From Bradyrhizobium sp. B097 (GTDB lineage: Bacteria > Pseudomonadota > Alphaproteobacteria > Rhizobiales > Xanthobacteraceae), in NCBI RefSeq assembly GCF_038957035.1, contig NZ_CP152412.1:4894501-4958500 (forward strand): a DNA stretch of 64,000 bases, read 5' to 3'. Of this stretch, positions 1 through 9,100 are shown piece after piece. Both the position numbers and the translations under genes were made by a program. The notes beneath the pieces were generated by a model. It was not told the DNA's origin and searched no databases. It saw nothing but the letters and a program-made list of their open reading frames with translations. Every line of letters starts with the position of its first letter. The first letter of the stretch is position 1.

Positions 1-3000
1 CCACCAATGCGAGCGTCACTGGGGGCATCCGCCTCGAAGGCAACAATTCGGCCAACACCAGCGCGTTCACGGTGAAGCTCAATCAGGACGTTAGTGGCGA
101 CGTCAGCCTATGGAACTACGGCACCGGCACCACGACGGTCCGAACGCGCGGCATCACGGGCGGGACGCTGTCCGTTTACGCCGCCGGGGGCGCCAACAAC
201 AGCCTCGTCGTGGACGGCAATATCGCCAGGGGAAGCGGCCCCGATACGTCCTTCTTCGGCACCCTGGCGTCGGTCAGCTTTTCCGCCGCCGGCGGCACCA
301 ACACCGCGACCATCAATGGCGATCTTTCCGGAACCTTCGACACCAGGGCTTCCACCCTTCCTTCGGCCGGTGGCACCGTCGCCGGTCTGTCCGCCGGGCT
401 CGGAAGCACGTCCAGCAACGGCTCGGCGGTGCTGAACGCCAACGGTTCGATCACGGTCACCGGCATGTCACGGTCCGGCTACGTGGCAAACGTGATCGGA
501 GCGTCCCTCGGCGCCAGCGGCGTGGTCCCGGTCGACTTCAACCTGCACGGCGCCGTGACGGCAACCTCGGTCAGCGACATCGCGTCGAAGGTCATCGGCA
601 TCAGCATGGGACAATACAATCTGGCCGCGACGCGGCTGACCACCGACGGTGCCGTGACGGCGACCGCGACCGGCCCCGGCAGCACCGCCACCGGAATCAG
701 CGCCTCAGCCACCAGCTTTTCTCCGACCAACATCAACACCGGCACCATGACCGTTCGCGCCAATGGCGACGTGACCGCCACCTCGGACGGTGCCGCGACC
801 GGTGTCGCGCTGACCCGCGGCGATACCAGGCGCGCTGCCGAGACCGCGGGGCTCGGCGGCATCGATCTCGACACCAAGGGGACCGTGAGCGCCACCTCGA
901 CCAGCGCGGCGGCGATCGGCATCAGCGGCATCATCGCGAACGGCGCCGACAATTCCGCAACGCTGGCGCTGCGCGCCGAAGGCAATGTCATTGCGAACGG
1001 CACGGCCGCCGGAAGCTACGGCATCTTCGCCCAGCGCGACGGCCTCGGCGACATCAGGATCGACGCGCTGGCCGGCGTGCAGAGCTCGGGCATCGGCATA
1101 TCGGCATCGCGCTCGACCCCCGGCAACATCTTCATCACGACCGGCACCTACGTCACCGGCACCACCGGCATCGTGACGTCCGGCGGCACCACCACGCTGA
1201 TCGCCAACGGCACCATCACCGGCACCGGCGGCACCGCCGTTCAATTCGGCGGCACCAACGACGTGCTGCAAGTCCAGTCCGGCGCTGTGTTCAACGGCAA
1301 CATCGTCGGCAGCGGGACCAGTATCGTGCAGTTCGGCGGCACGACCGCGTCGAGTTTCGACCTATCGAAACTCGGCAGCGGCTTCGCCAATTTTGGGATT
1401 CTTGCAGGCTCGAACTGGAGCTTTACCGGCAGCAACTCGAACTTTGCCGGGATGGTCAACGTCGACAGCGTGTTCATCCTCAACGGCACGATGCCGAACG
1501 CCAGCGTCACGGTCGGCCCGACCGGCACGCTCGGCGGCAACGGCACCATCGGTAACGCTGTCATCAGCGGCACGCTGTCGCCCGGCAATTCGCCGGGGAC
1601 GATCACGATGGCGAGCCTGACCATGACCGCGGCGGCGACCTATCTGGTGCAGCTCACCAATACGATCAGCGACAAGACGATCGTGACCGGCACCGCCAAC
1701 CTTGGCGGCAACGTGGTGGTCGATCCGCTCGAGCGGATTACGAAAAAGACCACCTACGCGATCGTCAATGCGGGAACGCTGAGCGGCACGTTCGGCTCGG
1801 CAACCCTGCTGCTCGCCAACAACCTCGCCCGCAATCCGGTACTGAGCTATGTCGGCAACGATGTGCTGCTGTCGGTCGATCCCGGCATGCTCTCCCCGAT
1901 CCTGCCGGCCAATGCCGGCATCAACCACAGGACCGTCGCCGGTGCGATCGACAACGGCCTGCTCGGCGGCGCCAACCTCTCCAATGCGTTCAGCGCGATC
2001 TTCAAGGTCTCGGGCGACAACCTCCTCAACGGCCTGACCCAGCTCTCCGGCGAGACCGCCGCCGGATCGCAACAGACCACCTTCAACGCCATGAACCAGT
2101 TCATGGGCACGATGCTCGATCCCTTCGTCGACGGCCGTGTTCCGACGGCGACGCCGGCCGGCGCCACGGCCTACGTTGACGACAACTCGCTGGCCTATGC
2201 AGCGAAGCGTTCGACCAGCGACGCCGCCGCCGCGATCTATCGCAAGGCGCCGATCGCCGAGAGCTATGACCCACGCTGGAGCGTGTGGGCGGCGGCCTAC
2301 GGCGGCTCCCAGACCACCGACGGCAACGCGGCGCTCGGCTCGAACAACACCACAAGCCAGGCGTTCGGCACCGCCATCGGCGCCGACTACCGCTTCTCGC
2401 CGAACACGATCGCCGGTTTCGCGCTCGCCGGCGGCGGCACCAATTTCAGCGTCGCCAATGGCGGCGGCGGACGCTCCGATCTGTTCCAGGCCGGCGCCTT
2501 CGTCCGGCACACTATCGGCGCGGCGTATCTCGCCGGTGCGCTGGCCTATGGCTGGCAGGACGTCACCACCGACCGCACCGTGACGGTTGGGGGTCTCGAT
2601 CGCCTTCGCGCCGAGTTCAACGCCAACGCCTGGTCGGGCCGCGCTGAAAGCGGCTATCGCCTCGTTGCGCCGTGGATCGGCGGCGTCGGCATCACGCCCT
2701 ATGCCGCCGGCCAGTTCACGACATTCCAGCTGCCGGGCTACGCCGAACAGGCCATCGTCGGCGCCAACACCTTTGCGCTGGCCTACAACGCCAAGAGCGT
2801 CACCGACAGCCGCAGCGAGCTCGGCCTGCGCGCCGACAAATCCTTTGCGCTCTCCAATGCGGTTCTGACGCTGCGCGGCCGTGCCGCCTGGGCGCATGAT
2901 TTCAACCCCGACCGCAGCATCGCCGCGACGTTCCAGACCCTGCCCGGCGCGAGCTTCGTCGTGAGCGGTGCGGCGCAGGCCGCAGACTCCGCCCTCACCA

Positions 3001-3119
3001 CCGCCTCGGCCGAACTGAAATGGGCCAACGGCTGGTCGGCGCTCGCAAGCTTCGAGGGCGAATTCTCCAGCGCGACCCGCTCCTATGCCGGCAAAGGCGC
3101 GGTCCGTTATACCTGGTAG
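1..3119 (+). CDS. Autotransporter, 3' part (passenger end and beta-barrel)
   Basis: The reading frame is open from base 3, so the gene starts before the window and only its last ~1039 codons are visible. The visible passenger is Gly/Thr/Ala/Asn-rich with short beta-strand-like repeats, as in beta-helix passengers. Near bases 1500-1620 is the autotransporter-associated repeat (GNGTIGNAVISGTLSPGNSP). The last ~280 residues (from about base 2270, WSVWAAAYGG) form a typical autotransporter beta-barrel with alternating aromatic strands, ending in RYTW, an aromatic C-terminal residue as expected for BAM recognition. It should be a type Va secreted surface protein whose barrel sits in the outer membrane. 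Passenger function (adhesin or other) cannot be read from the sequence. No catalytic motif is visible in the part present. Confidence 0.88.
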   Translation, partial: TNASVTGGIRLEGNNSANTSAFTVKLNQDVSGDVSLWNYGTGTTTVRTRGITGGTLSVYAAGGANNSLVVDGNIARGSGPDTSFFGTLASVSFSAAGGTNTATINGDLSGTFDTRASTLPSAGGTVAGLSAGLGSTSSNGSAVLNANGSITVTGMSRSGYVANVIGASLGASGVVPVDFNLHGAVTATSVSDIASKVIGISMGQYNLAATRLTTDGAVTATATGPGSTATGISASATSFSPTNINTGTMTVRANGDVTATSDGAATGVALTRGDTRRAAETAGLGGIDLDTKGTVSATSTSAAAIGISGIIANGADNSATLALRAEGNVIANGTAAGSYGIFAQRDGLGDIRIDALAGVQSSGIGISASRSTPGNIFITTGTYVTGTTGIVTSGGTTTLIANGTITGTGGTAVQFGGTNDVLQVQSGAVFNGNIVGSGTSIVQFGGTTASSFDLSKLGSGFANFGILAGSNWSFTGSNSNFAGMVNVDSVFILNGTMPNASVTVGPTGTLGGNGTIGNAVISGTLSPGNSPGTITMASLTMTAAATYLVQLTNTISDKTIVTGTANLGGNVVVDPLERITKKTTYAIVNAGTLSGTFGSATLLLANNLARNPVLSYVGNDVLLSVDPGMLSPILPANAGINHRTVAGAIDNGLLGGANLSNAFSAIFKVSGDNLLNGLTQLSGETAAGSQQTTFNAMNQFMGTMLDPFVDGRVPTATPAGATAYVDDNSLAYAAKRSTSDAAAAIYRKAPIAESYDPRWSVWAAAYGGSQTTDGNAALGSNNTTSQAFGTAIGADYRFSPNTIAGFALAGGGTNFSVANGGGGRSDLFQAGAFVRHTIGAAYLAGALAYGWQDVTTDRTVTVGGLDRLRAEFNANAWSGRAESGYRLVAPWIGGVGITPYAAGQFTTFQLPGYAEQAIVGANTFALAYNAKSVTDSRSELGLRADKSFALSNAVLTLRGRAAWAHDFNPDRSIAATFQTLPGASFVVSGAAQAADSALTTASAELKWANGWSALASFEGEFSSATRSYAGKGAVRYTW

Positions 3120-3301
3120 GGCAGCCCGCGCCGCGGCGGGGCCGGGCGCGGCGGATTTATGGGAAAAGCGGCGCGAACGCCCCTTGCCGAGGCCCGCCGT
3201 CAGATAGCCGGCCAGTGATTCATTTGAACGCCAAATGACGGAAACGACGGTTATTTTGGCGAAAACATTAAGCTTTTTCGGCCATCCGGCTGGTTCCAAG
3301 A

Positions 3302-3329
3302 TTGACTTTACCGCTTGCGCCCCTATGTT
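3302..3329 (+). promoter_or_regulatory. Putative sigma70 promoter of the DEAD-box helicase gene
   Basis: TTGACT at 3302-3307, a 16-bp spacer and TATGTT at 3324-3329 fit a housekeeping promoter. The start point would be near 3336, leaving a leader of about 155 nt before the helicase ATG. The rest of the 371-bp gap 3120-3490 shows no convincing gene. Confidence 0.5.
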
Positions 3330-3490
3330 GCGGGCAACGCGGCCCTCGGATCGAAACGCGATTCGTCAGGTTTGCCGTCCGTCAGCGTTAGTCAGAGCCC
3401 CCGAGCTTTATAGAAAAGCGAGCCGTTTCGGGGCCGAACGCGACAGCCTTTTACCTGCGATGCCGAACGGCGGTTTCGACCAGAGGCTCA

Positions 3491-4981
3491 ATGTCTTTTT
3501 CCAATCTAGGCCTGTCCGATAAGGTCCTCGCCGCAGTTGCGGCTACCGGTTACACCACCCCCACTCCCATCCAGGAACAGGCAATCCCGCACGTCCTCGC
3601 CCGGCGCGACGTGCTCGGCATTGCCCAGACCGGCACCGGCAAGACCGCTGCCTTCGTTCTCCCGATGCTCACCCTGCTCGAGAAGGGCCGCGCGCGGGCA
3701 CGCATGCCGCGCACCCTGATCCTCGAGCCGACCCGCGAGCTAGCCGCGCAGGTGAAGGAGCAGTTCGACAAATACGGCGCCGGTCAGAAATTGAACGTGG
3801 CGCTGCTGATCGGCGGCGTCTCGTTCGGCGACCAGGACTCCAAGCTGATGCGCGGCGTCGACGTCCTGATCGCAACGCCGGGCCGCCTGCTCGACCACAC
3901 CGAACGCGGCGGATTGCTGCTCACCGGCGTCGAGCTGCTGGTGATCGACGAAGCCGACCGCATGCTCGACATGGGGTTCATTCCCGACATCGAACGCATC
4001 TGCAAGCTCGTCCCGTTCACGCGGCAGACCCTGTTCTTCACCGCGACGATGCCCCCGGAGATCAGCCGCATCACCGAGGCCTTCCTGCACAATCCTGCGC
4101 GGATCGAAGTCTCCAAACCCGCCACCACCGCCGTCACCGTGACGCAATTGCAGGTCCCGGCCGGTCGCGAGGCGCATGACAAGCGCGAAATCCTCCGCCG
4201 CCTGCTGCGCGACGCCAAGGATCTCAACAACGCGATTATCTTCTGCAATCGCAAGCGCGAAGTCGCCGTCCTTCACAAATCACTCCAGAAGCACGGCTTC
4301 AGTGTCGGTGCCCTCCACGGCGATATGGATCAGTCCGCCCGCACCGCGGCGCTGGATCAATTCCGCAAGGGCGAGATTCCGCTGCTCGTCGCCTCCGACG
4401 TCGCCGCCCGCGGCCTCGACATTCCCGCGGTGAGCCACGTCTTCAATTTCGACGTGCCGCACCACCCCGATGATTACGTCCACCGCATCGGCCGCACCGG
4501 CCGCGCCGGGCGGACCGGCACTGCGATCTCCATCGTCACCTCGCTCGACAGCAAGTCGATGACGGCGATCGAGAAGCTGATCGGCCAGCCGATCCCGCGC
4601 GCTGAGGGCGACTTCACCGTTCACAGCGAGGCCTCCGACGACACGGCGCCGCGTCGCTCGCGCAGCCGCGAAGGTTCGCGCGACGGCGCCCGTGGCGGCC
4701 GCAAGCCGCGACGTGAGCGCGAGCCGCGTCACGTTGAACGCGAGGCGCGTCACGGTGAGCGTGAGCCGCGTCAGGACCAGGAGCCCCGCCAGGAGCGTGC
4801 AGCCAAGCCGGAGCGCGAACCGCGCCACGGCCGCAACTCTTCGCCGCAGGCCACCCCGGCGCACGTGCCGTCGATCGGGCGCGCCGAGCCACGGCGGCCG
4901 CAGCGCGAGGTGGACCACGAGCCCGCCGATCATTCGCACCTGCCCGCCTTCCTGCTGCGACCTGTGCGCGCACGCGCCTAA
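3491..4981 (+). CDS. DEAD-box ATP-dependent RNA helicase, RhlE-like
   Basis: A cytoplasmic RNA helicase that remodels RNA or ribosome-assembly intermediates using ATP. The motifs are in order: Q motif (TPTPIQEQAIP, residues ~23-33), motif I AQTGTGKT (45-52), PTRELA, TPGRLLDH, DEAD in VIDEADRMLDMGF (~152), TAT (motif III), ASDVAARGLD (motif V) and HRIGRTGRAG (motif VI). From about residue 375 the protein continues into a basic, disordered tail with REPRH/REARH-type repeats, the usual RNA-binding tail of RhlE proteins. The ATG at 3491 has GAGG four bases upstream. It is preceded by a leader of ~155 nt with a good promoter, and is apparently monocistronic. Family certain; the RhlE subtype is inferred from the tail. 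Confidence 0.93.
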   Translation: MSFSNLGLSDKVLAAVAATGYTTPTPIQEQAIPHVLARRDVLGIAQTGTGKTAAFVLPMLTLLEKGRARARMPRTLILEPTRELAAQVKEQFDKYGAGQKLNVALLIGGVSFGDQDSKLMRGVDVLIATPGRLLDHTERGGLLLTGVELLVIDEADRMLDMGFIPDIERICKLVPFTRQTLFFTATMPPEISRITEAFLHNPARIEVSKPATTAVTVTQLQVPAGREAHDKREILRRLLRDAKDLNNAIIFCNRKREVAVLHKSLQKHGFSVGALHGDMDQSARTAALDQFRKGEIPLLVASDVAARGLDIPAVSHVFNFDVPHHPDDYVHRIGRTGRAGRTGTAISIVTSLDSKSMTAIEKLIGQPIPRAEGDFTVHSEASDDTAPRRSRSREGSRDGARGGRKPRREREPRHVEREARHGEREPRQDQEPRQERAAKPEREPRHGRNSSPQATPAHVPSIGRAEPRRPQREVDHEPADHSHLPAFLLRPVRARA

Positions 4982-5296
4982 GACCGGCTCCGATGCCGCC
5001 GCACCAGCGGCGGTATCCTGCGGAGTCTGTGTCGCTGCCGGCGACCGACGCCCACGCTGATCGCTCGCGTTTGAAGCAAATGCGCTCGGTTTCGCGACAT
5101 AATGGCGAGCAAGCGAAAGGCTTGCCAAAGCCGGGCTCGATCCGCGACGGACTCGAGCTCGTACGACATTAGTTGCGGCGAAATCCCCCTAGTTCCACTA
5201 TTTACCTTGCCTTCATTCTCGTCCCGTACCCTCGCGCCAATAATTTAGTCATTGCTGCCGGGCATGACCGGCATTGCGTGCATTGAGGACGTGACA

Positions 5297-6364
5297 GTGG
5301 TCAAGCTGCTGGACGAACACGAACGTACGTTGGCCTTTGCCGAAGTCGCGCTTGGCCAGATCCGCTCGCTTCGCCAGACCGCCGTGCCGCGCAACTACGA
5401 AATCTGGTACGTCTACGCGACCGGATACAACGCACCGCTGAACAAGGTCATCAACGAGACGCTTGCGCGCTGCGGCAAGCTCTCTGAATCCGATCTCGAG
5501 CAGATCTACGAAACCTACCTTTCGCACATCAAGACCTCGGACCGCATCGACAAGGTCGGCGCGCGCGTCATCGGCGAGATCGACGCCGTCATGCGGCTGA
5601 TCACCGATGCGCTCGGCGTGTCCGCGACCTACGACGCGAGCCTCGTCGGCGCCAGCGACCGGCTCTCGACCGCGACCTCCCGCGACCAGATCAAGATCAT
5701 CGTCGAGGGGCTCGCCAAATCGACGCGCGAGATGCGCGAGACCAATCAGGCATTGGAGAACCGGCTTGCGCTGTCGAAGTCGGAGATCAGCGATCTGCAA
5801 CACAGCCTCGAGGCGATCCGCGCCGAGAGCCTGACCGATCCGCTCACCGGCCTCGGCAACCGGAAGTATTTCGACCGTTCGATCGACATGGCGGTGCAGA
5901 CTGCGCTCGCCAGCGGCGAACCGCTGTCGCTGCTGATGTTCGACATCGATCACTTCAAGTCGTTCAACGACTCCTACGGCCACCTCACCGGTGATCAGGT
6001 GCTGCGGCTGGTGGCGCAAACGCTGAAGCAGACCATCAAGGGCCAGGACATCACCGCCCGCTACGGCGGCGAGGAATTCGCGGTGGTGCTGCCGAACACC
6101 GCGCTGCGCCAGGCGCTGACCGTTGCCGACCACATCCGCCGTGCCGTGATGGCCAAGGAACTGAAGAAGAAGTCGACCGGCGAGATCCTCGGCCGTGTCA
6201 CGATCTCGGTCGGCGTCTCCATGCTGAAGCCGGCCGACGACACCGATTCCCTGATCGAGCGCGCCGATGCCTGCCTCTACGGTGCCAAGCGCGCCGGCCG
6301 CAACCGCGTGATCTGCGAAGCCGATCCGGAATACAGCGCCGAGACCCAGACCCGCGTGGCGTGA
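5297..6364 (+). CDS. GGDEF diguanylate cyclase
   Basis: Synthesises cyclic di-GMP from two GTP. About 165 N-terminal residues form a helical domain I cannot name. A predicted coiled coil follows (REMRETNQALENRLALSKSE), then the GGDEF domain starting at TDPLTGLGNR (~residue 179). The active site is intact as RYGGEEF (~residue 255-261). The inhibitory I-site position five residues before it reads KGQD rather than RxxD, so product inhibition may be weak or absent. The frame is open from a TTG at 5252, with an ATG at 5264 and a GTG at 5291. GTG at 5297 is preferred because GAGGA (5285-5289) lies seven bases before it. There is no membrane segment, so it should be cytoplasmic. Monocistronic. Confidence 0.88.
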   Translation: MVKLLDEHERTLAFAEVALGQIRSLRQTAVPRNYEIWYVYATGYNAPLNKVINETLARCGKLSESDLEQIYETYLSHIKTSDRIDKVGARVIGEIDAVMRLITDALGVSATYDASLVGASDRLSTATSRDQIKIIVEGLAKSTREMRETNQALENRLALSKSEISDLQHSLEAIRAESLTDPLTGLGNRKYFDRSIDMAVQTALASGEPLSLLMFDIDHFKSFNDSYGHLTGDQVLRLVAQTLKQTIKGQDITARYGGEEFAVVLPNTALRQALTVADHIRRAVMAKELKKKSTGEILGRVTISVGVSMLKPADDTDSLIERADACLYGAKRAGRNRVICEADPEYSAETQTRVA

Positions 6365-6403
6365 CCTCTGAGCGTGCCTTGAGACGCGCGCAATGCGCGT
6401 CGC

Positions 6404-6880
6404 TCAGGATTCTTTCCGCTTCACGCGCTTCTTCGAAACTGAGGACGGTTTTGCGCTCGGCTTCCGCGCCGCTATCTTCTTTCCCGCCACCTTCTTTGCG
6501 GCAGTCTTCTTTGCTGGCGCCTTCGCCTTTTGCGCGGCCGGTCGTTTCCTCGGCCGCTTGCGCAGCGCGGCGCGCTGGGCGGCGCCGAGCGCCAGGCGCG
6601 CCCAGACCGCAAGCTCCTCGGAATCATCGAACAGCCGCGCCGGCAGCTGCCAGTAGGAGTTCACCGTCACCGTCTTGGCGCGCGTCTGGTACTGGAACGG
6701 TCCGCAGCCTTCGGCCTCGAATTGCGGGATGGTCTCCTCGTCGGCACGGAAGTAAAGCCCGGCGCGTAGCGCGAGCGCGAAATTGGTACCGTCAGCGGAG
6801 ATGCCGTAGCCGGAGAACATCCGGCGCAGCGTGACCGGGCCGAAATCGGCGAACAGGTCGGTCAGGAATTCGCGGTCCAT
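6404..6880 (-). CDS. TfoX N-terminal domain protein with lysine/alanine-rich tail
   Basis: Residues 1 to about 95 match the TfoX/Sxy N-terminal domain family (start MDREFLTDLFADFG, then RRMFSGYGISADG and LYFRAD), a small domain linked with competence regulation in gamma-proteobacteria but of unclear role in alpha-proteobacteria. The last ~50 residues are a histone H1-like basic tail built of AKK/PAKKTAAKK-type units (KKTAAKKVAGKKIAARK), probably disordered and nucleic-acid binding. The frame is open further upstream, but the ATG at 6880 starts the domain cleanly and has GGTGGG upstream. 158 residues. It stands alone, leftward, between the cyclase and the end of the suf operon. Confidence 0.8.
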   Translation of the reverse strand: MDREFLTDLFADFGPVTLRRMFSGYGISADGTNFALALRAGLYFRADEETIPQFEAEGCGPFQYQTRAKTVTVNSYWQLPARLFDDSEELAVWARLALGAAQRAALRKRPRKRPAAQKAKAPAKKTAAKKVAGKKIAARKPSAKPSSVSKKRVKRKES

Positions 6881-6991
6881 GTGCCCACCATTGTTCCAGC
6901 GCGGCCGAACGCGCCAGCCGCAGCCTGTTGGCAACGCAGTATGGTCGACGACGGCGTCAACATGCAACGATGGAGGGTATCGGATCCAAGG

Positions 6992-7015
6992 CGCGAGCGC
7001 GATTGCGCGCTCGCG
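6992..7015 (-). terminator. Possible terminator hairpin after the suf operon
   Basis: Inverted repeat CGCGAGCGC (6992-7000) and GCGCTCGCG (7007-7015) with a 6-nt loop, 16 nt past the sufA-like stop codon. There is no T-tract on the transcribed side, so intrinsic termination is uncertain. Confidence 0.35.
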
Positions 7016-7030
7016 AGGGCGCAGCAGCGA

Positions 7031-7429
7031 TCAGACCGTCGCCGGCTTGAGCTGCACCGATTCGCCACAACCGCAGGCGGAAACCTGGTTCGGGTTGTTG
7101 AACACGAACTGGGCCTGCATCCTGTCGGCCACGTAGTCCATCTCGGTGCCGAGCAGGAACAGCACGGCCTTCGGATCGACCAGGATCTTCACGCCCTTGT
7201 CCTCGACCACTTCGTCGGTCGGGCGGATCTCGTGGGCGTATTCGACGGTGTAGGACTGTCCGGCGCAGCCGCCGTTCTTGATGCCGACGCGCAGGCCGAC
7301 GATCTCGGAATCGGCGCGCTTGGTCAGCTCGGTAATCCGCTCCGCCGCGGCATCGGTCAGTCTCATGACCTGCGGGCGCGGCCGCTTCGGCTTGGCTGGG
7401 GTCGGTGAGGCTTGTGTCATGTCACTCAT
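7031..7429 (-). CDS. sufA: SufA/IscA-type iron-sulfur assembly (HesB) protein
   Basis: A-type carrier that receives an Fe-S cluster from the SufBCD scaffold and passes it to apoproteins. The three conserved cysteines are present: Cys55 in NGGCAG and Cys119/Cys121 in ACGCGE. 132 residues, slightly long for the family because of a Pro/Lys-rich N-terminal stretch (TPAKPKRPRP) before the domain at residue ~21. ATG at 7429, with another in-frame ATG at 7420. It is the last gene of the leftward suf operon, 55 nt after the DUF59 gene. Family certain; the exact paralogue (SufA, IscA or ErpA) is inferred from operon membership. Confidence 0.9.
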   Translation of the reverse strand: MSDMTQASPTPAKPKRPRPQVMRLTDAAAERITELTKRADSEIVGLRVGIKNGGCAGQSYTVEYAHEIRPTDEVVEDKGVKILVDPKAVLFLLGTEMDYVADRMQAQFVFNNPNQVSACGCGESVQLKPATV

Positions 7430-7484
7430 GTGGTCAGTCCCAGCGGCAATTCAATCTCGAGCTTAGGCTCAATCCCCTAACGCA

Positions 7485-7856
7485 TCACCACATATTGAGG
7501 ACGAGGCGCGCCTCGTCCGACATCCGGTCCGGCGTCCAGGCCGGATCCCACACCAGGTTCACGTTGACGACGCCGACGCCGGGGACGCTGGCAACCGCGT
7601 TCTCGACCATCTGCGGCAACTCGCCGGCCGCCGGGCAGTTCGGGGTGGTCAACGTCATCAGGATGTCGACCGAGCGGTCATCCTTGAGATCGACCTTGTA
7701 GATCAGGCCGAGCTCGTAGATGTCGGCCGGGATTTCCGGGTCGAACACCGTCTTCAGCGCCGCGACGATCTCGCCGCTCATGCGCTCGGTCTCCTCCGCC
7801 GGCAGCGCCGAGGTGGTTTCCATGGTGGCCGTCTTGACTTCGGCTGTATCGGTCAT
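7485..7856 (-). CDS. SUF system DUF59/MIP18 protein (SufT-like)
   Basis: A small Fe-S maturation factor of the MIP18/DUF59 family, which helps deliver clusters to target proteins. Family marks are DPEIPADIYELGLIYKVDL and LTTPNCPAAGELP, the latter holding the conserved Cys that can ligate a cluster. 123 residues. Its ATG (7854-7856) overlaps the sufS stop codon in an ATGA arrangement, which suggests translational coupling inside the suf operon. Acts in the cytoplasm. Confidence 0.9.
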   Translation of the reverse strand: MTDTAEVKTATMETTSALPAEETERMSGEIVAALKTVFDPEIPADIYELGLIYKVDLKDDRSVDILMTLTTPNCPAAGELPQMVENAVASVPGVGVVNVNLVWDPAWTPDRMSDEARLVLNMW

Positions 7857-9100
7857 GCGAACAATTCCCGCGCCTTGATCAGCGCCTGCGCCAAATGGTC
7901 GACTTCTTCCTTGGTATTATACATCCCGAAGGATGCCCGGCAGGTGGCCGTGACGTTGAACCGCTCTAAAAGCGGCATCACGCAATGGGTGCCGGCACGC
8001 ACCGCAATGCCCTGCCGGTCGATCACGGTCGCGACATCGTGGGGATGCGCGCCCTTCATCTCGAACGAGATCACCGGCCCCTTGTTGCGGGCGGTTCCGA
8101 TCACGCGCAGCGAGTTGATCTCGCGCAAGCGGTCCTGCGCGTAGGTCAGCAGCTCGTGCTCGTGCGCGGCGATACGCTCCTTGCCGATCGAATTGACGTA
8201 GTCGATCGCGGCACCGAGCCCGATCGCCTCGACGATCGGCGGCGTCCCGGCCTCGAACTTGTGCGGCGGATCGCCATAGGTGACCCAGTCCTTGGCCACT
8301 TCACGGATCATCTCGCCGCCGCCGTTGAACGGCCGCATCGCCACCAGATGCTCGTGCTTGGCGTAGAGCGCGCCGATGCCGGTCGGCCCATACACCTTGT
8401 GGCCGGTGAAGGCGTAGAAATCGCAATCGAGGTCCTGGACGTCAACAGGCAGATGCACCGCGCCCTGCGCGCCATCCACCAGCACCGGAATGCCGCGGGC
8501 GTGGGCGAGGCGGACCACCTCCTTGACCGGAACCAGGGTGCCGAGGGCATTCGACATCTGGGTGATCGCGACGATCTTGGTGCGCGCCGTCAGGAGCTTC
8601 TCGAACTCCTCGATCAGGAAGTTGCCTTCGTCGTCGACCGGCGCCCACTTGATCACGGCACCATGGCGTTCCCTGAGGAAGTGCCACGGCACGATGTTGG
8701 AGTGGTGCTCCATGATCGAGAGGACGATCTCGTCGCCCTCCTTGATGTTCACCCCACCCCAGGACGATGCCACCAGGTTGATCGCCTCGGTGACGTTGCG
8801 GGTGAAGACGATCTCTTCAGCGCGGCGGGCGTTGATGAACTGCGCGACCTTGCCGCGGGCGCCCTCATAGGCCTCCGTCGCGGCATTGGCGAGGTAATGC
8901 AGGCCGCGATGCACGTTGGCGTATTCGCTCTTGTAGGCCTCGGTCATGCGGTCGAGCACCGCATTCGGCTTCTGCGCCGATGCCGCGTTGTCGAGATAGA
9001 CCAGCGGCTTGCCGTAGATCTGCATGGCGAGCGCCGGGAAATCCTGCCGCACCAGGGCGACGTCGTAAGAACCGTTGGCGACCGCCTTGTGCATGCTCAC
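7853..9100 (-). CDS. sufS: Cysteine desulfurase SufS (group II)
   Basis: PLP-dependent enzyme releasing sulfur from L-cysteine as a protein persulfide for Fe-S cluster building. The PLP lysine lies in FTGHKVYGP (~Lys235), and the catalytic cysteine in RAGTHCVMP (~Cys373), the short-loop arrangement of group II desulfurases. 415 residues, normal for SufS. The start codon overlaps the sufD stop by 4 bases (9097-9100), and the stop overlaps the next gene. Group II enzymes usually need a SufE or SufU partner; none is encoded in this window, so one is presumably elsewhere. The operon also has a second desulfurase at its head. Confidence 0.95.
   Translation of the reverse strand: MSMHKAVANGSYDVALVRQDFPALAMQIYGKPLVYLDNAASAQKPNAVLDRMTEAYKSEYANVHRGLHYLANAATEAYEGARGKVAQFINARRAEEIVFTRNVTEAINLVASSWGGVNIKEGDEIVLSIMEHHSNIVPWHFLRERHGAVIKWAPVDDEGNFLIEEFEKLLTARTKIVAITQMSNALGTLVPVKEVVRLAHARGIPVLVDGAQGAVHLPVDVQDLDCDFYAFTGHKVYGPTGIGALYAKHEHLVAMRPFNGGGEMIREVAKDWVTYGDPPHKFEAGTPPIVEAIGLGAAIDYVNSIGKERIAAHEHELLTYAQDRLREINSLRVIGTARNKGPVISFEMKGAHPHDVATVIDRQGIAVRAGTHCVMPLLERFNVTATCRASFGMYNTKEEVDHLAQALIKARELFA

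Noticed and set aside
1362..3299. Long open frame antisense to the autotransporter
   Set aside because: High GC leaves antisense frames open. The translation is Arg/Gly/Ala-rich without motifs, while the plus strand encodes a clear beta-barrel.
3235..3522. Possible 95-residue gene before the helicase
   Set aside because: It overlaps the putative promoter and the helicase start, lacks a ribosome-binding site and has no recognisable features. Treated as leader.
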